The notes: a model not told the origin generated them from the letters alone. A stretch of 64,000 nucleotides of DNA from Promicromonospora sp. MEB111 (GCF_030209445.1 NZ_JARVSD010000008.1:124001-188000); one strand, 5' to 3'; positions 52,800-61,827 are shown, counted from the stretch's first letter. Program-made: numbers and translations.

Positions 52800-54418
52800 C
52801 CCATCAAGACCTGCAGACCGACGTGCTCGTGGTGGGCGCGGGGCTCGGCGGCATCGCCGCCGCGCTGGCCGCCGCCGACCGGGGCGCCAGCGTCGTCCTC
52901 ACCGAGGAGCACCCGTGGATCGGGGGGCAGCTGACGTCGCAGGGCGTGCCGCCGGACGAGCACCCCTGGGTGGAGCGGTTCGGCGTGACGGCCCGCTACC
53001 GCGCGCTGCGTGACGGGATCCGCGACGTCTACCGGCGGCGCTACCCGCTGACGGACGCCGCCCGGTCGTGGGAGCAGCTCAACCCGGGCGCCGGGTGGGT
53101 GTCCAAGCTGTGCCACGAGCCGCGGGTCGCCGTGGGCGTGCTGGAGGACATGCTCGCCCCCTACCGTTCGGCGGGCCGCGTCCGGCTGCTGGAGCGGGTC
53201 CGCCCGACGTCTGCCACCACCGACGGCGACCGGGTCACCTCGGTGACGCTCCGGTCCGTGGTGGACGGCGAGGACGTGACGGTCGTCGCGGCCTACACGA
53301 TCGACGCGACCGAGACCGGCGAGCTCCTGCCGCTGACCGGCACGGAGTACGTGACCGGGTTCGAGTCGCGGCACGAGACGGGGGAGCCCAGCGCCCCGGA
53401 CGAGGCCCAGCCGGACAACGTCCAGGCCCTGAGCGTGTGCTTCGTCGTCGAGCACACGGACGGCGACCACACGATCGACCGGCCCGAGCGCTACGACTTC
53501 TGGCGCACGTACGCGCCCGCCGCCTGGGGCGGCGAGCAGCTGCTCTCGTGGACCGCGCCCAACCCGCGCACGCTCGCGCTGGAGAAGCGGTCGTTCACCC
53601 CCAACCCGGGCGACGACCCGCTCGCCGTGGACGCCGACCAGTCGAAGAACGCCGGCGACGGCAACCTCTGGCTGTTCCGCCGTATCGCCGCGCGCGACCT
53701 GCACGCCCCCGGCTTCTACGCCAGCGACCTGTGCCTGGTGAACTGGCCGAGCATCGACTACTTCCTGGGCCACGTCCTGGACGTGCCCCGCGAGGTGGAG
53801 GAGGCCCGGATCGCGGACGCCCGGCAGCTCAGCCTGTCGATGCTGTACTGGATGCAGACCGAGGCGCCGCGGGCCGACGGCGGCACCGGGTTCCCGGGGC
53901 TGCGGCTGCGCCCCGACGTCATGGGCAACGCGGACGGCCTGGCCCAGGCGGCCTACCACCGCGAGTCCCGCCGCATCAGGGCAGTCACGACGATCACCGA
54001 GAACGACGTGTCCTACGCCGTGCGCGGCGACCGGGGTGCCACCCGGTACGCGGACTCGGTCGGCGTGGGCATGTACCGGATCGACCTGCACCCGTCCACG
54101 GGCGGCGACACGTACATCGACGTGCCGTCCACCCCGTTCGAGATCCCGCTCGGGGCCCTGCTGCCGCGGCGCACGACCAACCTGCTCGCGGGCAACAAGA
54201 ACATCGGCACCACGCACATCACGAACGGGTGCTACCGGCTGCACCCGGTCGAGTGGAACGTCGGCGAGGCGGCCGGCCACCTGGCCGCGCACTGCCTCGC
54301 CACCGGCCGCACCCCGCACTCCGTCCAGTCCGAGCCGGACCTGCTCGCCGAGTACCAGGCCGAGCTCGTCGCCTCCGGCGTCGAGCTCCGCTGGCCGGAC
54401 GAGGCCCACCCCTACTGA
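52796..54418 (+). CDS. FAD-dependent oxidoreductase (FAD_oxidored type)
   Basis: A 540-residue flavoprotein. The dinucleotide motif VLVVGAGLGGIAAALAAADR is at about residues 10-29, followed by EEHPWIGGQLTSQG, typical of the PF12831 group. The C-terminal FAD contact region includes NKNIGTTHITNG and HPVEWNVGEAAGHLA. It has no signal peptide. Members occur in carbohydrate gene clusters with largely unknown reactions. GTG 52796 overlaps the LacI stop, and the solute-binding protein gene follows after 26 bases. It may oxidise an imported sugar or aglycone. Confidence 0.85.
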   Translation: MTHQDLQTDVLVVGAGLGGIAAALAAADRGASVVLTEEHPWIGGQLTSQGVPPDEHPWVERFGVTARYRALRDGIRDVYRRRYPLTDAARSWEQLNPGAGWVSKLCHEPRVAVGVLEDMLAPYRSAGRVRLLERVRPTSATTDGDRVTSVTLRSVVDGEDVTVVAAYTIDATETGELLPLTGTEYVTGFESRHETGEPSAPDEAQPDNVQALSVCFVVEHTDGDHTIDRPERYDFWRTYAPAAWGGEQLLSWTAPNPRTLALEKRSFTPNPGDDPLAVDADQSKNAGDGNLWLFRRIAARDLHAPGFYASDLCLVNWPSIDYFLGHVLDVPREVEEARIADARQLSLSMLYWMQTEAPRADGGTGFPGLRLRPDVMGNADGLAQAAYHRESRRIRAVTTITENDVSYAVRGDRGATRYADSVGVGMYRIDLHPSTGGDTYIDVPSTPFEIPLGALLPRRTTNLLAGNKNIGTTHITNGCYRLHPVEWNVGEAAGHLAAHCLATGRTPHSVQSEPDLLAEYQAELVASGVELRWPDEAHPY

Positions 54419-54444
54419 CGCACCCCCTGTTCAAAGGAGAACTG

Positions 54445-55758
54445 ATGTCTGCACTGCACCCCCGGACCCGCAGGACGGCGGGAACCGCCGCCGTCCTCGG
54501 GACGGCCCTGGCCCTGACCGCGTGCGCGGGCGGGACCGACGCGCCCGTCGGCGAGCCCGAGACCCCGTCCGAGCCGGTCGACCTGCGGATGACCGTCTGG
54601 ACGGCGGACGAGACCCAGCTCGGCCTCTTCCAGTCCATCGCCGACGCGTACGTGGCTGACAACCCCGAGCTGGTCTCGAGCGTGACGTTCGAGACCATCC
54701 CGTTCGAGGACTACACGACGGCACTGACCACCCAGCTCGCCGGCGGCAACGCCCCGGACCTGGCCTGGATCTTCGAGAGCAACGCCCCGGAGTTCGTGGC
54801 CAGCGGCGCGCTCGTGGACCTGCGCCCGGTGCTCGAGGGCACAGAGGGCTACGCGTACGACGACCTGGTGCCCAGCGCCCTGTCGCTGTGGCAGGACGGC
54901 GAGGGGCTGTACGCCTACCCGTTCTCGAACAGCCCGTTCGCGATGTTCGTCAACACCGACCAGATCGAGGCGGCGGGCCAGCCCAACCCGGTCGACCTGG
55001 TCGCCGACGGCAGGTGGACCTTCGACGCCGCCCGGGACATCGCCGCGGCGACCGCCGCGGACTCCGGCAAGCAGGGCCTGGTGGTGCGGGACTTCGACTA
55101 CCAGGCGTGGGAGAACCTGGCCACGGTCTGGTCCGGGTGGAAGGCGGCCCCGTGGAGCGCGGACGGGACGCAGTGCACCTTCACGGAGCCGGAGATGGTC
55201 GACGCCATGACCTGGTTCCACGACGCCGTGTTCACCGACGGTGCCCTGCCGACGCCGGGCACCACCGCCGACTTCTTCGCCGGTGACGCCGCGATGACGA
55301 TCACCCAGATCAGCCGGGCCTCGTCGCTCGACGACTCCTTCCACTGGGACATCGTGCCCATGCCCGAGGGCCCGGCCGGCAAGCAGAACGTCGTGGGCCA
55401 GGCCGGGGTGGGGGTCTTCGCCGCGGGCGAGCACCCGGACGTCGCGGCCGACTTCCTGGCGTACTTCACCAACGCGGAGAACGCCGAGCAGCTCGCGGCC
55501 TACTTCCCGCCGCCCCGCCAGTCCCTGCTCAACGGGGACAGCCTGGCCGCCGCCAACCCGAAGCTGACCGCCGACCAGCTCGAGGCCGTGGTCGTCGAGG
55601 GCGTCGAGGACGCGGTGACGAAGCCGGCGCACAAGAACTTCGCCAAGCTGTCGGAGACGGTGCGCGCCGAGCTCGACGCGCTCTGGGTCGAGGACGCCGA
55701 CGTCGAGGCCGTCCTGGCCGACACCTGCTCGGCGATCACGCCGCTGCTGGAGGACTGA
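54445..55758 (+). CDS. ABC sugar-binding lipoprotein (family 1)
   Basis: A 437-residue extracellular solute-binding protein. The lipoprotein signal has basic RTRR, a hydrophobic segment and the lipobox LTAC with Cys near residue 27. The mature domain opens with VDLRMTVWTADETQLGLF, in the family 1 sugar-binding fold, and includes GGNAPDLAWIFESNAPEF. AAAGGAGA precedes ATG 54445. It feeds the two following permeases. Sequence differences from the first lipoprotein indicate a different sugar. Confidence 0.93.
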   Translation: MSALHPRTRRTAGTAAVLGTALALTACAGGTDAPVGEPETPSEPVDLRMTVWTADETQLGLFQSIADAYVADNPELVSSVTFETIPFEDYTTALTTQLAGGNAPDLAWIFESNAPEFVASGALVDLRPVLEGTEGYAYDDLVPSALSLWQDGEGLYAYPFSNSPFAMFVNTDQIEAAGQPNPVDLVADGRWTFDAARDIAAATAADSGKQGLVVRDFDYQAWENLATVWSGWKAAPWSADGTQCTFTEPEMVDAMTWFHDAVFTDGALPTPGTTADFFAGDAAMTITQISRASSLDDSFHWDIVPMPEGPAGKQNVVGQAGVGVFAAGEHPDVAADFLAYFTNAENAEQLAAYFPPPRQSLLNGDSLAAANPKLTADQLEAVVVEGVEDAVTKPAHKNFAKLSETVRAELDALWVEDADVEAVLADTCSAITPLLED

Positions 55759-55760
55759 TC

Positions 55761-56651
55761 GTGGCAACGGCGTCAGCGGCGGTGCGCCGCGACTGGCTCG
55801 TCGGGTACACCATGGTCGCACCGGTGGTCCTGGGATCCCTCGCCTTCGTCGTCCTGCCGCTCGGCATGGTGGTCTGGTACTCCCTGCACGAGTGGAACGT
55901 CCTGGCGAACACGTTCACGTTCGTCGGGGCGGAGAACTACCAGCGGATGGCGTCCGATCCGGGGCTGGCGGACGCGCTCGCGGCGACAGTGTGGTTCTCG
56001 ATCGGGCTCGTCGTGGTGAACATCGCGCTGGCGCTGTTGCTCGCCGTCCTGCTCAACCAGAAGCTGCCCGGGACCACCACGTTCCGGACGTTCTTCTTCT
56101 CGCCCGTCGTCGTCTCGCTGGTCGCCTGGACGATCGTCTGGAGCTTCCTGCTCCAGGCCGACGGCGGCATCAACGGGTTCCTGGAGCAGGCCGGCGTCCA
56201 GGGGCCGAACTGGCTGCGGCACCCCACCACGGCCATGATCGCCGTGATCATCGTCCAGGTGTTCAAGAACGTCGGGCTGAACATGATCCTGTTCCTCGCC
56301 GCGCTGCAGGGCGTGCCCGAGGAGCTGCAGGAGGCGGCCCGGCTGGACGGGGCCGGCGCGTGGCGGCGGTTCCGCTCGATCACCCTGCCGCTGATCAGCC
56401 CGACGATCCTGCTGGTCTCGATCATCACGATCGTCGGCTCGCTCGAGGTGTTCGCGCAGATCGACGTCCTGACCGGCGGCGGCCCCGGGAACTCGACCAC
56501 GGTCCTCGTCTACTACCTGTACCAGCAGGCGTTCCGGTTCAACGAGTTCGGCTACGCCAGCGCGCTGGCGGTGCTCCTGTTCGTCATCGTCCTCGTACTG
56601 ACGCTGCTGCAGTGGCAGTCGCGCAAGAGGTGGGTCTTCCATGAAGTCTGA
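55761..56651 (+). CDS. sugar ABC transporter permease (MalF-like)
   Basis: A 296-residue membrane protein with six predicted helices. The ATPase-docking EAA loop reads EELQEAARLDGAGAWRRFRS near residue 188. The gene starts with GTG 2 bases after the solute-binding protein stop and overlaps the next permease by 11 bases. Like the first locus, no ATPase gene is included. Confidence 0.93.
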   Translation: MATASAAVRRDWLVGYTMVAPVVLGSLAFVVLPLGMVVWYSLHEWNVLANTFTFVGAENYQRMASDPGLADALAATVWFSIGLVVVNIALALLLAVLLNQKLPGTTTFRTFFFSPVVVSLVAWTIVWSFLLQADGGINGFLEQAGVQGPNWLRHPTTAMIAVIIVQVFKNVGLNMILFLAALQGVPEELQEAARLDGAGAWRRFRSITLPLISPTILLVSIITIVGSLEVFAQIDVLTGGGPGNSTTVLVYYLYQQAFRFNEFGYASALAVLLFVIVLVLTLLQWQSRKRWVFHEV

Positions 56652-57630
56652 CGTGAAGGCGGACACGACGTCCGACGTGCTGTCCGTCGCCGGGCGCGGC
56701 GCCCCGGCCGAGCCGCCCGGCGCGCCCGGGGACGGCGTGACCCGGGACGGCGAGACCGGGGGAGCGGCCCCGCGCCGCCGGGGCCTGGGCGCCCGGGCCC
56801 GTGGACGCCTGACCCGCTGGCTGCTCGTGCTGGTCCTGGCCGTGCTGAGCGTGCCGTTCGTCTTCCCCACCTGGTGGATGGCGACCTCCAGCCTCAAGCC
56901 GATGAGCGAGATCCTGCGCCGGGTGCCGACCATCTGGCCCCAGGACCCGTCGCTGGAGGCCTACGGGCGGGTGTTCACGCTGCAGCCGTTCGCGCAGCAG
57001 TACTGGAACTCGCTCTACATCGCGGTGCTGGTCACGATCGGCACCATGCTCGTGGCGGCGATGGCGGGCTACGCGTTCGCGCGGATCCGGTTCCCCGGGG
57101 CCAACGCGCTGTTCGTCCTGGTGCTCGTGGGGCTGCTCGTGCCCTCGGAGGTGACCATCGTCCCGCTGTTCCGGATCGTCAACAGCCTGGGACTGATCAA
57201 CACGCACTGGCCGCTCATCGTGATCCCGGTGCTCGGGGCGCCCGCCGTCCTGGCCGTGTTCATCATGCGCCAGTTCTTCCTGGGGCTGCCGACCGAGCTG
57301 GAGGAGGCGGGCCGGATCGACGGGCTCGGGCGCTGGGGAGTCTTCTGGCGCATCGCGGTCCCACTGTCGCGGTCCGCGCTGGGCGCCGTGGCGATCTTCA
57401 CGTTCCTCAAGTCCTGGAACCTGTACCTCGAACCCGTCGTGTACCTGTCCAGCAAGGAGAACTTCACGCTCCCGCAGGCGCTGACGCAGTACGTCGACGC
57501 GTACGGCGGCCCCATGTGGAACGTCCAGCTAGCAGCGACGACGCTCACCGTGCTGCCCGTACTGGCCGTGTTCCTCGTGGCGCAGAAGCAGTTCGTCCAG
57601 GGGCTCGCGCACAGCGGCCTCAAGGGCTGA
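56641..57630 (+). CDS. sugar ABC transporter permease (MalG-like)
   Basis: A 329-residue partner permease. An unusually long cytosolic N-terminus of about 55 residues, rich in Gly, Pro and Arg, precedes six helices. The EAA loop is TELEEAGRIDGLGRWGVFWR near residue 220. It overlaps the preceding permease gene by 11 bases and ends before a strong hairpin, so it closes the operon. A downstream ATG could trim the N-terminus, but the overlap supports the longer form. Confidence 0.92.
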   Translation: MKSDVKADTTSDVLSVAGRGAPAEPPGAPGDGVTRDGETGGAAPRRRGLGARARGRLTRWLLVLVLAVLSVPFVFPTWWMATSSLKPMSEILRRVPTIWPQDPSLEAYGRVFTLQPFAQQYWNSLYIAVLVTIGTMLVAAMAGYAFARIRFPGANALFVLVLVGLLVPSEVTIVPLFRIVNSLGLINTHWPLIVIPVLGAPAVLAVFIMRQFFLGLPTELEEAGRIDGLGRWGVFWRIAVPLSRSALGAVAIFTFLKSWNLYLEPVVYLSSKENFTLPQALTQYVDAYGGPMWNVQLAATTLTVLPVLAVFLVAQKQFVQGLAHSGLKG

Positions 57631-57632
57631 CC

Positions 57633-57664
57633 GACGGCGGCACGCTCCCGGGCGTGCCGCCGTC
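57633..57664 (+). terminator. hairpin closing the second sugar operon
   Basis: GACGGCGGCACGC at 57633-57645 pairs perfectly with 57652-57664 (13 bp, 6-base loop), two bases after the permease stop. Confidence 0.82.
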
Positions 57665-57709
57665 CGCCGTGCCCCCGCGCCAGGGTGAAAAGCAGGTGTG
57701 ATGCTAACG

Positions 57710-57736
57710 TGAAGCGCTCTGTAAGTCGCCGCTTCA
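57710..57736 (+). promoter_or_regulatory. inverted repeat in the BCCT transporter leader
   Basis: TGAAGCG at 57710-57716 and CGCTTCA at 57730-57736 are inverted repeats directly after a possible -10, TAACGT (57705-57710). It could be an operator or RNA hairpin affecting the transporter. A second ribosome-site-like AAAGGAG lies soon after, far from the true start. Confidence 0.4.
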
Positions 57737-57805
57737 TGTGTAAAGGAGTCCTGGCCCTCCCGTGTGACCACCCGGCAGACCCGGGCGGAAAGGAGGGCCG
57801 TTGTG

Positions 57806-59647
57806 ATGAGTACCTCAGAAACCACCAAGACCCTGCTGGGGCGGGTCCAGCACGCTGCACGCCGGGTCGAACGGGCCGCACGCGGGCCACAGGACCACCG
57901 TGTCGGCACCGACCGGATCGTCTTCGGCGTCGCCGGCCTGATCGCTCTCGCCTTCATCGTGTGGGGCTTCGTCAGCCCCGACAGCCTCGGCTCGGTGTCC
58001 GACAGCGCGCTGAGCGGCGTCCTGAAGAACTTCGGCTGGCTGTTCGTCACGGCCGCCACGATCTTCACCGTCTTCGTGATCGTCGTGGCGATGGGCAGGT
58101 TCGGCAAGATCCCCCTGGGCCAGGACGGCGAGAAGCCGCAGTTCTCCACCCCGTCCTGGATCGCGATGATGTTCGCGACCGGCATGGGCATCGGCCTCAT
58201 GTTCTACGGCGTGGGCGAGCCGCTCTACTTCTACATGGCGCCCCCGCCCGGCACCGTCGACGGGTCCACCCCCGCAGCCGCGTCCACCGCGATGGGGCAG
58301 ACCCTGTTCCACTGGACCCTCTACCCCTGGGCGATGTACGCCATCGTGGGCCTCGGCATGGCCTACGGCACCTACCGCCTGGGCCGCGCGCAGCTGTTCA
58401 GCTCGATGTTCACCTCGTTGTTCGGCCGCAAGGCCGTCAACGGCGCGGGCGGCCGGGTCATCAACATCCTCGCCATCCTCGCGACCCTGTTCGGCTCCGC
58501 CTGCTCCCTGGGCCTCGGCGCCCTGCAGATCGGCGGCGGCATCCAGCACTCGGGCGTCATGGAATCGGTCGGCACGGCCACGCTCGTGGTCATCATCGCC
58601 ACCCTGACCTGCCTGTTCGTCCTCTCGGCCGTCTCCGGCATCGAGCGCGGCATCCAGTGGCTGTCCAACGCCAACATGTGGCTCGCGCTCCTGCTCGCGA
58701 TCATCGTCTTCATCGGCGGACCCACGCTGTTCATCCTCAACGTGCTGCCCGCCTCCCTCGGCGCCTTCGTCGGCAACCTGCCGGAGATGGCCTCGCGGAC
58801 CGCGGCGTCGGGCGACCAGGCGCTCGCGGACTGGATGGGTTCCTGGACCATCTTCTACTGGGCCTGGTGGGTGTCCTGGACGCCGTTCGTCGGCCCGTTC
58901 ATCGCCCGCATCTCGCGGGGCCGCACCGTGCGCCAGTTCGTCACCGGCGTGCTGCTGGTGCCGTCCATCGTGTCCACGGTGTGGTTCGCGATCTTCGGCG
59001 GCGGCGCCATCGGCCTGCAGGAGCGCGCCGAGCAGGCGCAGGACACCGGCGCGGCCCTCGCCGCGATCGGCCAGGGCGGGGCCGACATCAACTTCGACCT
59101 CATCTTCTTCCAGCTGCTCGGGGCCCTGCCGGTGCCCGGCTGGGTCGGGATCGCGCTGATGATCCTCGCCGTCGTGCTCGTGGCGATCTTCTTCGTCACC
59201 GGCGCCGACTCCGCCTCGATCATCATGGGCGGGCTGTCCGAGAACGGCGCCGAGAACCCCACCAGGAAGTCGGTGATCTTCTGGGGCGTGAGCACCGGCG
59301 CCGTGGCGGCCGCCATGCTTCTGGCCGGTGGCGACGACCCGGCCGCGGCGCTGAACGGCCTGAAGAACATCACCATCGTCTCGGCCCTGCCGTTCGTCGT
59401 GGTGATGCTGGTGCTGTGCGTCGCGCTCTGGAAGGACCTCTCCAGCGACCCGCTCGTCCTCAAACGGGAGCTGGCGGTCCAGGTGCTGGCCGAGACGGTC
59501 GACACCGGCGTCGAGAAGCACGACGGCGAGCCGTTCGAGCTCTCCACGTCGGCGTCGGCCCCCGAGGCGGACCCGGACGACACCCCGGCGACCCCGGAGA
59601 ACGGGGTGCCGCTCGTCGCCGACGGCGGCGTGGTCGTCAAGGACTGA
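57806..59647 (+). CDS. BCCT-family transporter (betaine/choline/carnitine type)
   Basis: A 613-residue membrane carrier with twelve helices that imports a quaternary ammonium compatible solute with Na+ or H+. MFATGMGIGLMFYGVGEPL in helix 3 and the family signature around WAWWVSWTPFVGPFIARIS (Trp-rich helix 8) are intact. The Gly-rich helix 3 usually marks the Na+-coupled glycine betaine group. Both ends are hydrophilic; the C-terminal 80 residues are acidic and may serve osmosensing. GGAAAGGAGG precedes GTG 57803 and ATG 57806, either of which could start translation; a longer GTG at 57764 is less likely. Confidence 0.93.
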   Translation: MSTSETTKTLLGRVQHAARRVERAARGPQDHRVGTDRIVFGVAGLIALAFIVWGFVSPDSLGSVSDSALSGVLKNFGWLFVTAATIFTVFVIVVAMGRFGKIPLGQDGEKPQFSTPSWIAMMFATGMGIGLMFYGVGEPLYFYMAPPPGTVDGSTPAAASTAMGQTLFHWTLYPWAMYAIVGLGMAYGTYRLGRAQLFSSMFTSLFGRKAVNGAGGRVINILAILATLFGSACSLGLGALQIGGGIQHSGVMESVGTATLVVIIATLTCLFVLSAVSGIERGIQWLSNANMWLALLLAIIVFIGGPTLFILNVLPASLGAFVGNLPEMASRTAASGDQALADWMGSWTIFYWAWWVSWTPFVGPFIARISRGRTVRQFVTGVLLVPSIVSTVWFAIFGGGAIGLQERAEQAQDTGAALAAIGQGGADINFDLIFFQLLGALPVPGWVGIALMILAVVLVAIFFVTGADSASIIMGGLSENGAENPTRKSVIFWGVSTGAVAAAMLLAGGDDPAAALNGLKNITIVSALPFVVVMLVLCVALWKDLSSDPLVLKRELAVQVLAETVDTGVEKHDGEPFELSTSASAPEADPDDTPATPENGVPLVADGGVVVKD

Positions 59648-59651
59648 TATT

Positions 59652-59679
59652 CCGTTGCCGGGCTCCGGCCCGGCAACGG
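59652..59679 (+). terminator. hairpin after the BCCT gene
   Basis: CCGTTGCCGGGC at 59652-59663 pairs perfectly with 59668-59679 across a TCCG tetraloop, 4 bases after the stop and 11 bases before the next ATG. Confidence 0.8.
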
Positions 59680-59690
59680 AGCATCGCCCC

Positions 59691-60479
59691 ATGACCGATC
59701 CCTCGCGCCTGCTCCAGGCGTACGACGAACAGCTCCGCACCGACGCCGAGACGCCGAGCGCGATCTCCGTGACCGGCCTCGGCCCCCTGCGCCTGGTGAC
59801 CTTCCTGGGTGGACGCGGCTTCGTCACGTACCGCGACCTGGGCGGGGCGGACGAGGCGCGGGTGCGGGAGCTCGTCGAGGAGGCCGTCGCCCACTTCCGG
59901 GCTGACGGCGGCATCACCAAGGTCGAGTGGAAGACCCGCGGCCACGACCGCGCGCCGGGGCTGCACGAGGCGCTGCTGACGCACGGGTTCGTCCCCGAGG
60001 AGCCCGAGTCGATCATGATCGGCGACGCCGCGGCCCTCGCGGTCGACGTCCCCCTGCCCGACGGCGTCACCCTGCGCCGCGTCACCGAGGAGCCGGACGT
60101 GCGGGCCATGTGTGCCATGCAGGACGAGGTGTTCGGCAGCCCGGTGTCCGACCGGACGGCGAACGCGATCCTGCGCCGGCAGGCGGTCGACCCCGAGATG
60201 GAGCTGTGGGTCGCGGAGGCCGACGGCCAGATCGTGACGGCCGGCCGGCTGGAGCCCGTGCCGGGCACCGACTTCGCCGGGATCTGGGGCGGCAGCTCCC
60301 GTCCCGAGTGGCGCGGCCGGGGCATCTACCGGGCCCTGACGGCGGCGCGGGCGCGCTCGGCCCTCGCGCGGGGCAAGACCCTGATCCACAGCGACTCCAC
60401 CGAGTACTCCCGCCCCATCCTGGAGCGGTACGGCTTCGTCCGGGTGTCCACCACGACGCCCTACGCCTGGCAGCGGTGA
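59691..60479 (+). CDS. GNAT-family N-acetyltransferase
   Basis: A 262-residue acetyltransferase whose catalytic GNAT domain is in the C-terminal half (about residues 125-260). The acetyl-CoA-binding region reads RPEWRGRGIYRALT (RxxGxG/A type), and YSRPILERYGFVRV is the usual final motif. The N-terminal 120 residues look like a degenerate GNAT-like or substrate domain. The substrate is unknown. A terminator hairpin ends 11 bases before the ATG, so it probably depends on a promoter near or within that hairpin or on read-through. Confidence 0.83.
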   Translation: MTDPSRLLQAYDEQLRTDAETPSAISVTGLGPLRLVTFLGGRGFVTYRDLGGADEARVRELVEEAVAHFRADGGITKVEWKTRGHDRAPGLHEALLTHGFVPEEPESIMIGDAAALAVDVPLPDGVTLRRVTEEPDVRAMCAMQDEVFGSPVSDRTANAILRRQAVDPEMELWVAEADGQIVTAGRLEPVPGTDFAGIWGGSSRPEWRGRGIYRALTAARARSALARGKTLIHSDSTEYSRPILERYGFVRVSTTTPYAWQR

Positions 60480-60522
60480 CGGCGGGCAGCGCTGACGGCG
60501 GGCGGCGCTGACGGCAGGCCCG
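60475..60522 (+). repeat. three 16-base tandem repeats at the end of the GNAT gene
   Basis: Units starting at 60475, 60491 and 60507 share GSTGACGGCRGGC with 16-base spacing; the first contains the GNAT stop codon. The last unit runs into an inverted repeat (GCTGACG at 60507-60513, CGTCAGC at 60530-60536) that may act as a terminator between convergent GNAT genes. Confidence 0.6.
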
Positions 60523-60531
60523 CCGCGGGCG

Positions 60532-61062
60532 TCAGCCCGCGCGCCGTCGGCCCATGATGTTCGCCCGCTCGGTGACGCCGGCGTACCGGAACCCGGGCAC
60601 CAGGTCCACGAAGCCGAGCCGGCGGTAGAGCACCTTGGCCCGGTCGGCGGGGTCGGCGGTGGTGGACAGCAGGGTGTGGCGGTGCGGGGCCCGGCCGAGC
60701 AGCTCGCGCATCAGCGCGGTCCCCAGGCCCCGCCCCTGGTGCTCCGGCAGGACCTCCAGCTCGTTCAGCTCGAACGCGTCCTCGGTCCACTCGCCGTGCC
60801 CGGCACGCTCCAGCGCCGGACCCACCTGCTGCGGCCACCAGTGGCCGGGCTGGTAGTCGAACCCGTACACGAAGCCCACGAGCGCCCCGCCCTCGAACGC
60901 CCCGAACGTCAGCGCGCCGTCGTACAGCGGCAGGTAGGCGAGCCGGGTGTCCCGGAAGTGGTCGCGCCGCTCGTCGGAGTAGCCGAACGCGCGCTGGAAC
61001 ACCCCGGCGATCTCGTCCGCGCGCCGGAGCACCTCGGAGGTCTCCAGCGCGCGGATCGTCAT
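60532..61062 (-). CDS. GNAT-family N-acetyltransferase
   Basis: A 176-residue single-domain acetyltransferase. The acetyl-CoA motif is LPEHQGRGLGTALM (QGRGLG) with the preceding strand FELNELEVL, and the C-terminal AKVLYRRLGFVDL is standard. Residues 45-60 (TFGAFEGGALVGFVYGF) form the central strands. The substrate is unknown. ATG 61062 is the natural start. It ends convergent with the other GNAT gene, and the gene upstream on the same strand stops 9 bases before this one starts, so the two are probably co-transcribed. Confidence 0.88.
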   Translation of the reverse strand: MTIRALETSEVLRRADEIAGVFQRAFGYSDERRDHFRDTRLAYLPLYDGALTFGAFEGGALVGFVYGFDYQPGHWWPQQVGPALERAGHGEWTEDAFELNELEVLPEHQGRGLGTALMRELLGRAPHRHTLLSTTADPADRAKVLYRRLGFVDLVPGFRYAGVTERANIMGRRRAG

Positions 61063-61071
61063 GCCCGCACG

Positions 61072-61674
61072 CTAGCGCCGTCGGGCGGCGCCGTCGCGAG
61101 GGACGACGGACGCCAGGTAGGTGCGCACCTCGGCGTCGGACCAGCCGTGCGCCTCGCGCAGGCCGTCGGCGATCATCGCCAGGTAGGCCGGCGACGGCGT
61201 CGTGTGCGGACGCCCCGCGTGCCCGTGCGGCGCGGTGAAGGTGAGCATCGGCAGCCCGTCCAGCCGCCCGACGTCGATCAGCGTCTCGTACCGGCCCGGG
61301 CCCGCGGTGTGGCGCCGCGCGATCCCCGAGCGGAGCGTGGCCTCCAGCGGATCGTCGAGCACGGGGACACGGTGCATCTCCTGGGCGGCGATGTCGGCGA
61401 GCTGGGCGGTCGTGACACGGTAGGCGCGGGCGGGCGTCGGGCCCACGGCGTCGTGGTCGTAGAACGCCGTGCCCCCGCCCCAGACGGCGGAGTCGCCGGC
61501 GAACCAGAGGCGTCCGGGCAGCTCGACCGCGCGGTCCTCGCGCGGCATCGTGCGGTCGCGCGCCCCGGGGTAGCGGCGTCGCGCCCCCGGCGGGGAGCCG
61601 CCCTCGAGGTAGCAGGCCAGCCGGGCCCGGGCCATGTTGGACCCGTAGCTCACGTACCAGACCTCGGTGCTCAG
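61072..61674 (-). CDS. gamma-glutamylcyclotransferase-like fold protein, probable CTG start
   Basis: A 200-residue protein beginning STEVWYVSYGSNM; YGSNM is the signature loop of the gamma-glutamylcyclotransferase fold. LPGRLWFAGDSAVWGGG, AFYDHD and a YRVTTAQLADIAAQE helix follow, as in an actinobacterial family often labelled histone deacetylase, a label I do not find supported. No ATG, GTG or TTG lies at the family start. A CTG at 61674 has GAGGAG 6 bases before it, making it the best start. A GTG at 61725 would add 17 residues. The reaction is unknown. Confidence 0.7.
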   Translation of the reverse strand: MSTEVWYVSYGSNMARARLACYLEGGSPPGARRRYPGARDRTMPREDRAVELPGRLWFAGDSAVWGGGTAFYDHDAVGPTPARAYRVTTAQLADIAAQEMHRVPVLDDPLEATLRSGIARRHTAGPGRYETLIDVGRLDGLPMLTFTAPHGHAGRPHTTPSPAYLAMIADGLREAHGWSDAEVRTYLASVVPRDGAARRR

Positions 61675-61827
61675 CGGACTCTCCTCGGGTGCCGGGGCTC
61701 CCGGACACGCTACGTGGTATGCCACCGCCAGGGAACCACGGCGGCCGCCGCCGGCCCGCGAGAAAGGGCCCGGACGGAACGCGAGAGGCGCCGTGCGCGT
61801 TGCCCAGGCGGAGTTGGACAAGCGTCC

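Noticed and set aside
57815-60325. Antisense open frame of over 800 codons opposite the BCCT gene
   Set aside because: It is antisense to an unmistakable transporter and acetyltransferase and has only low-complexity His/Arg/Gly translation.
61072-61674. Histone deacetylase annotation for the YGSNM protein
   Set aside because: No HDAC zinc-site motifs are visible. The N-terminal YGSNM loop fits the gamma-glutamylcyclotransferase fold.
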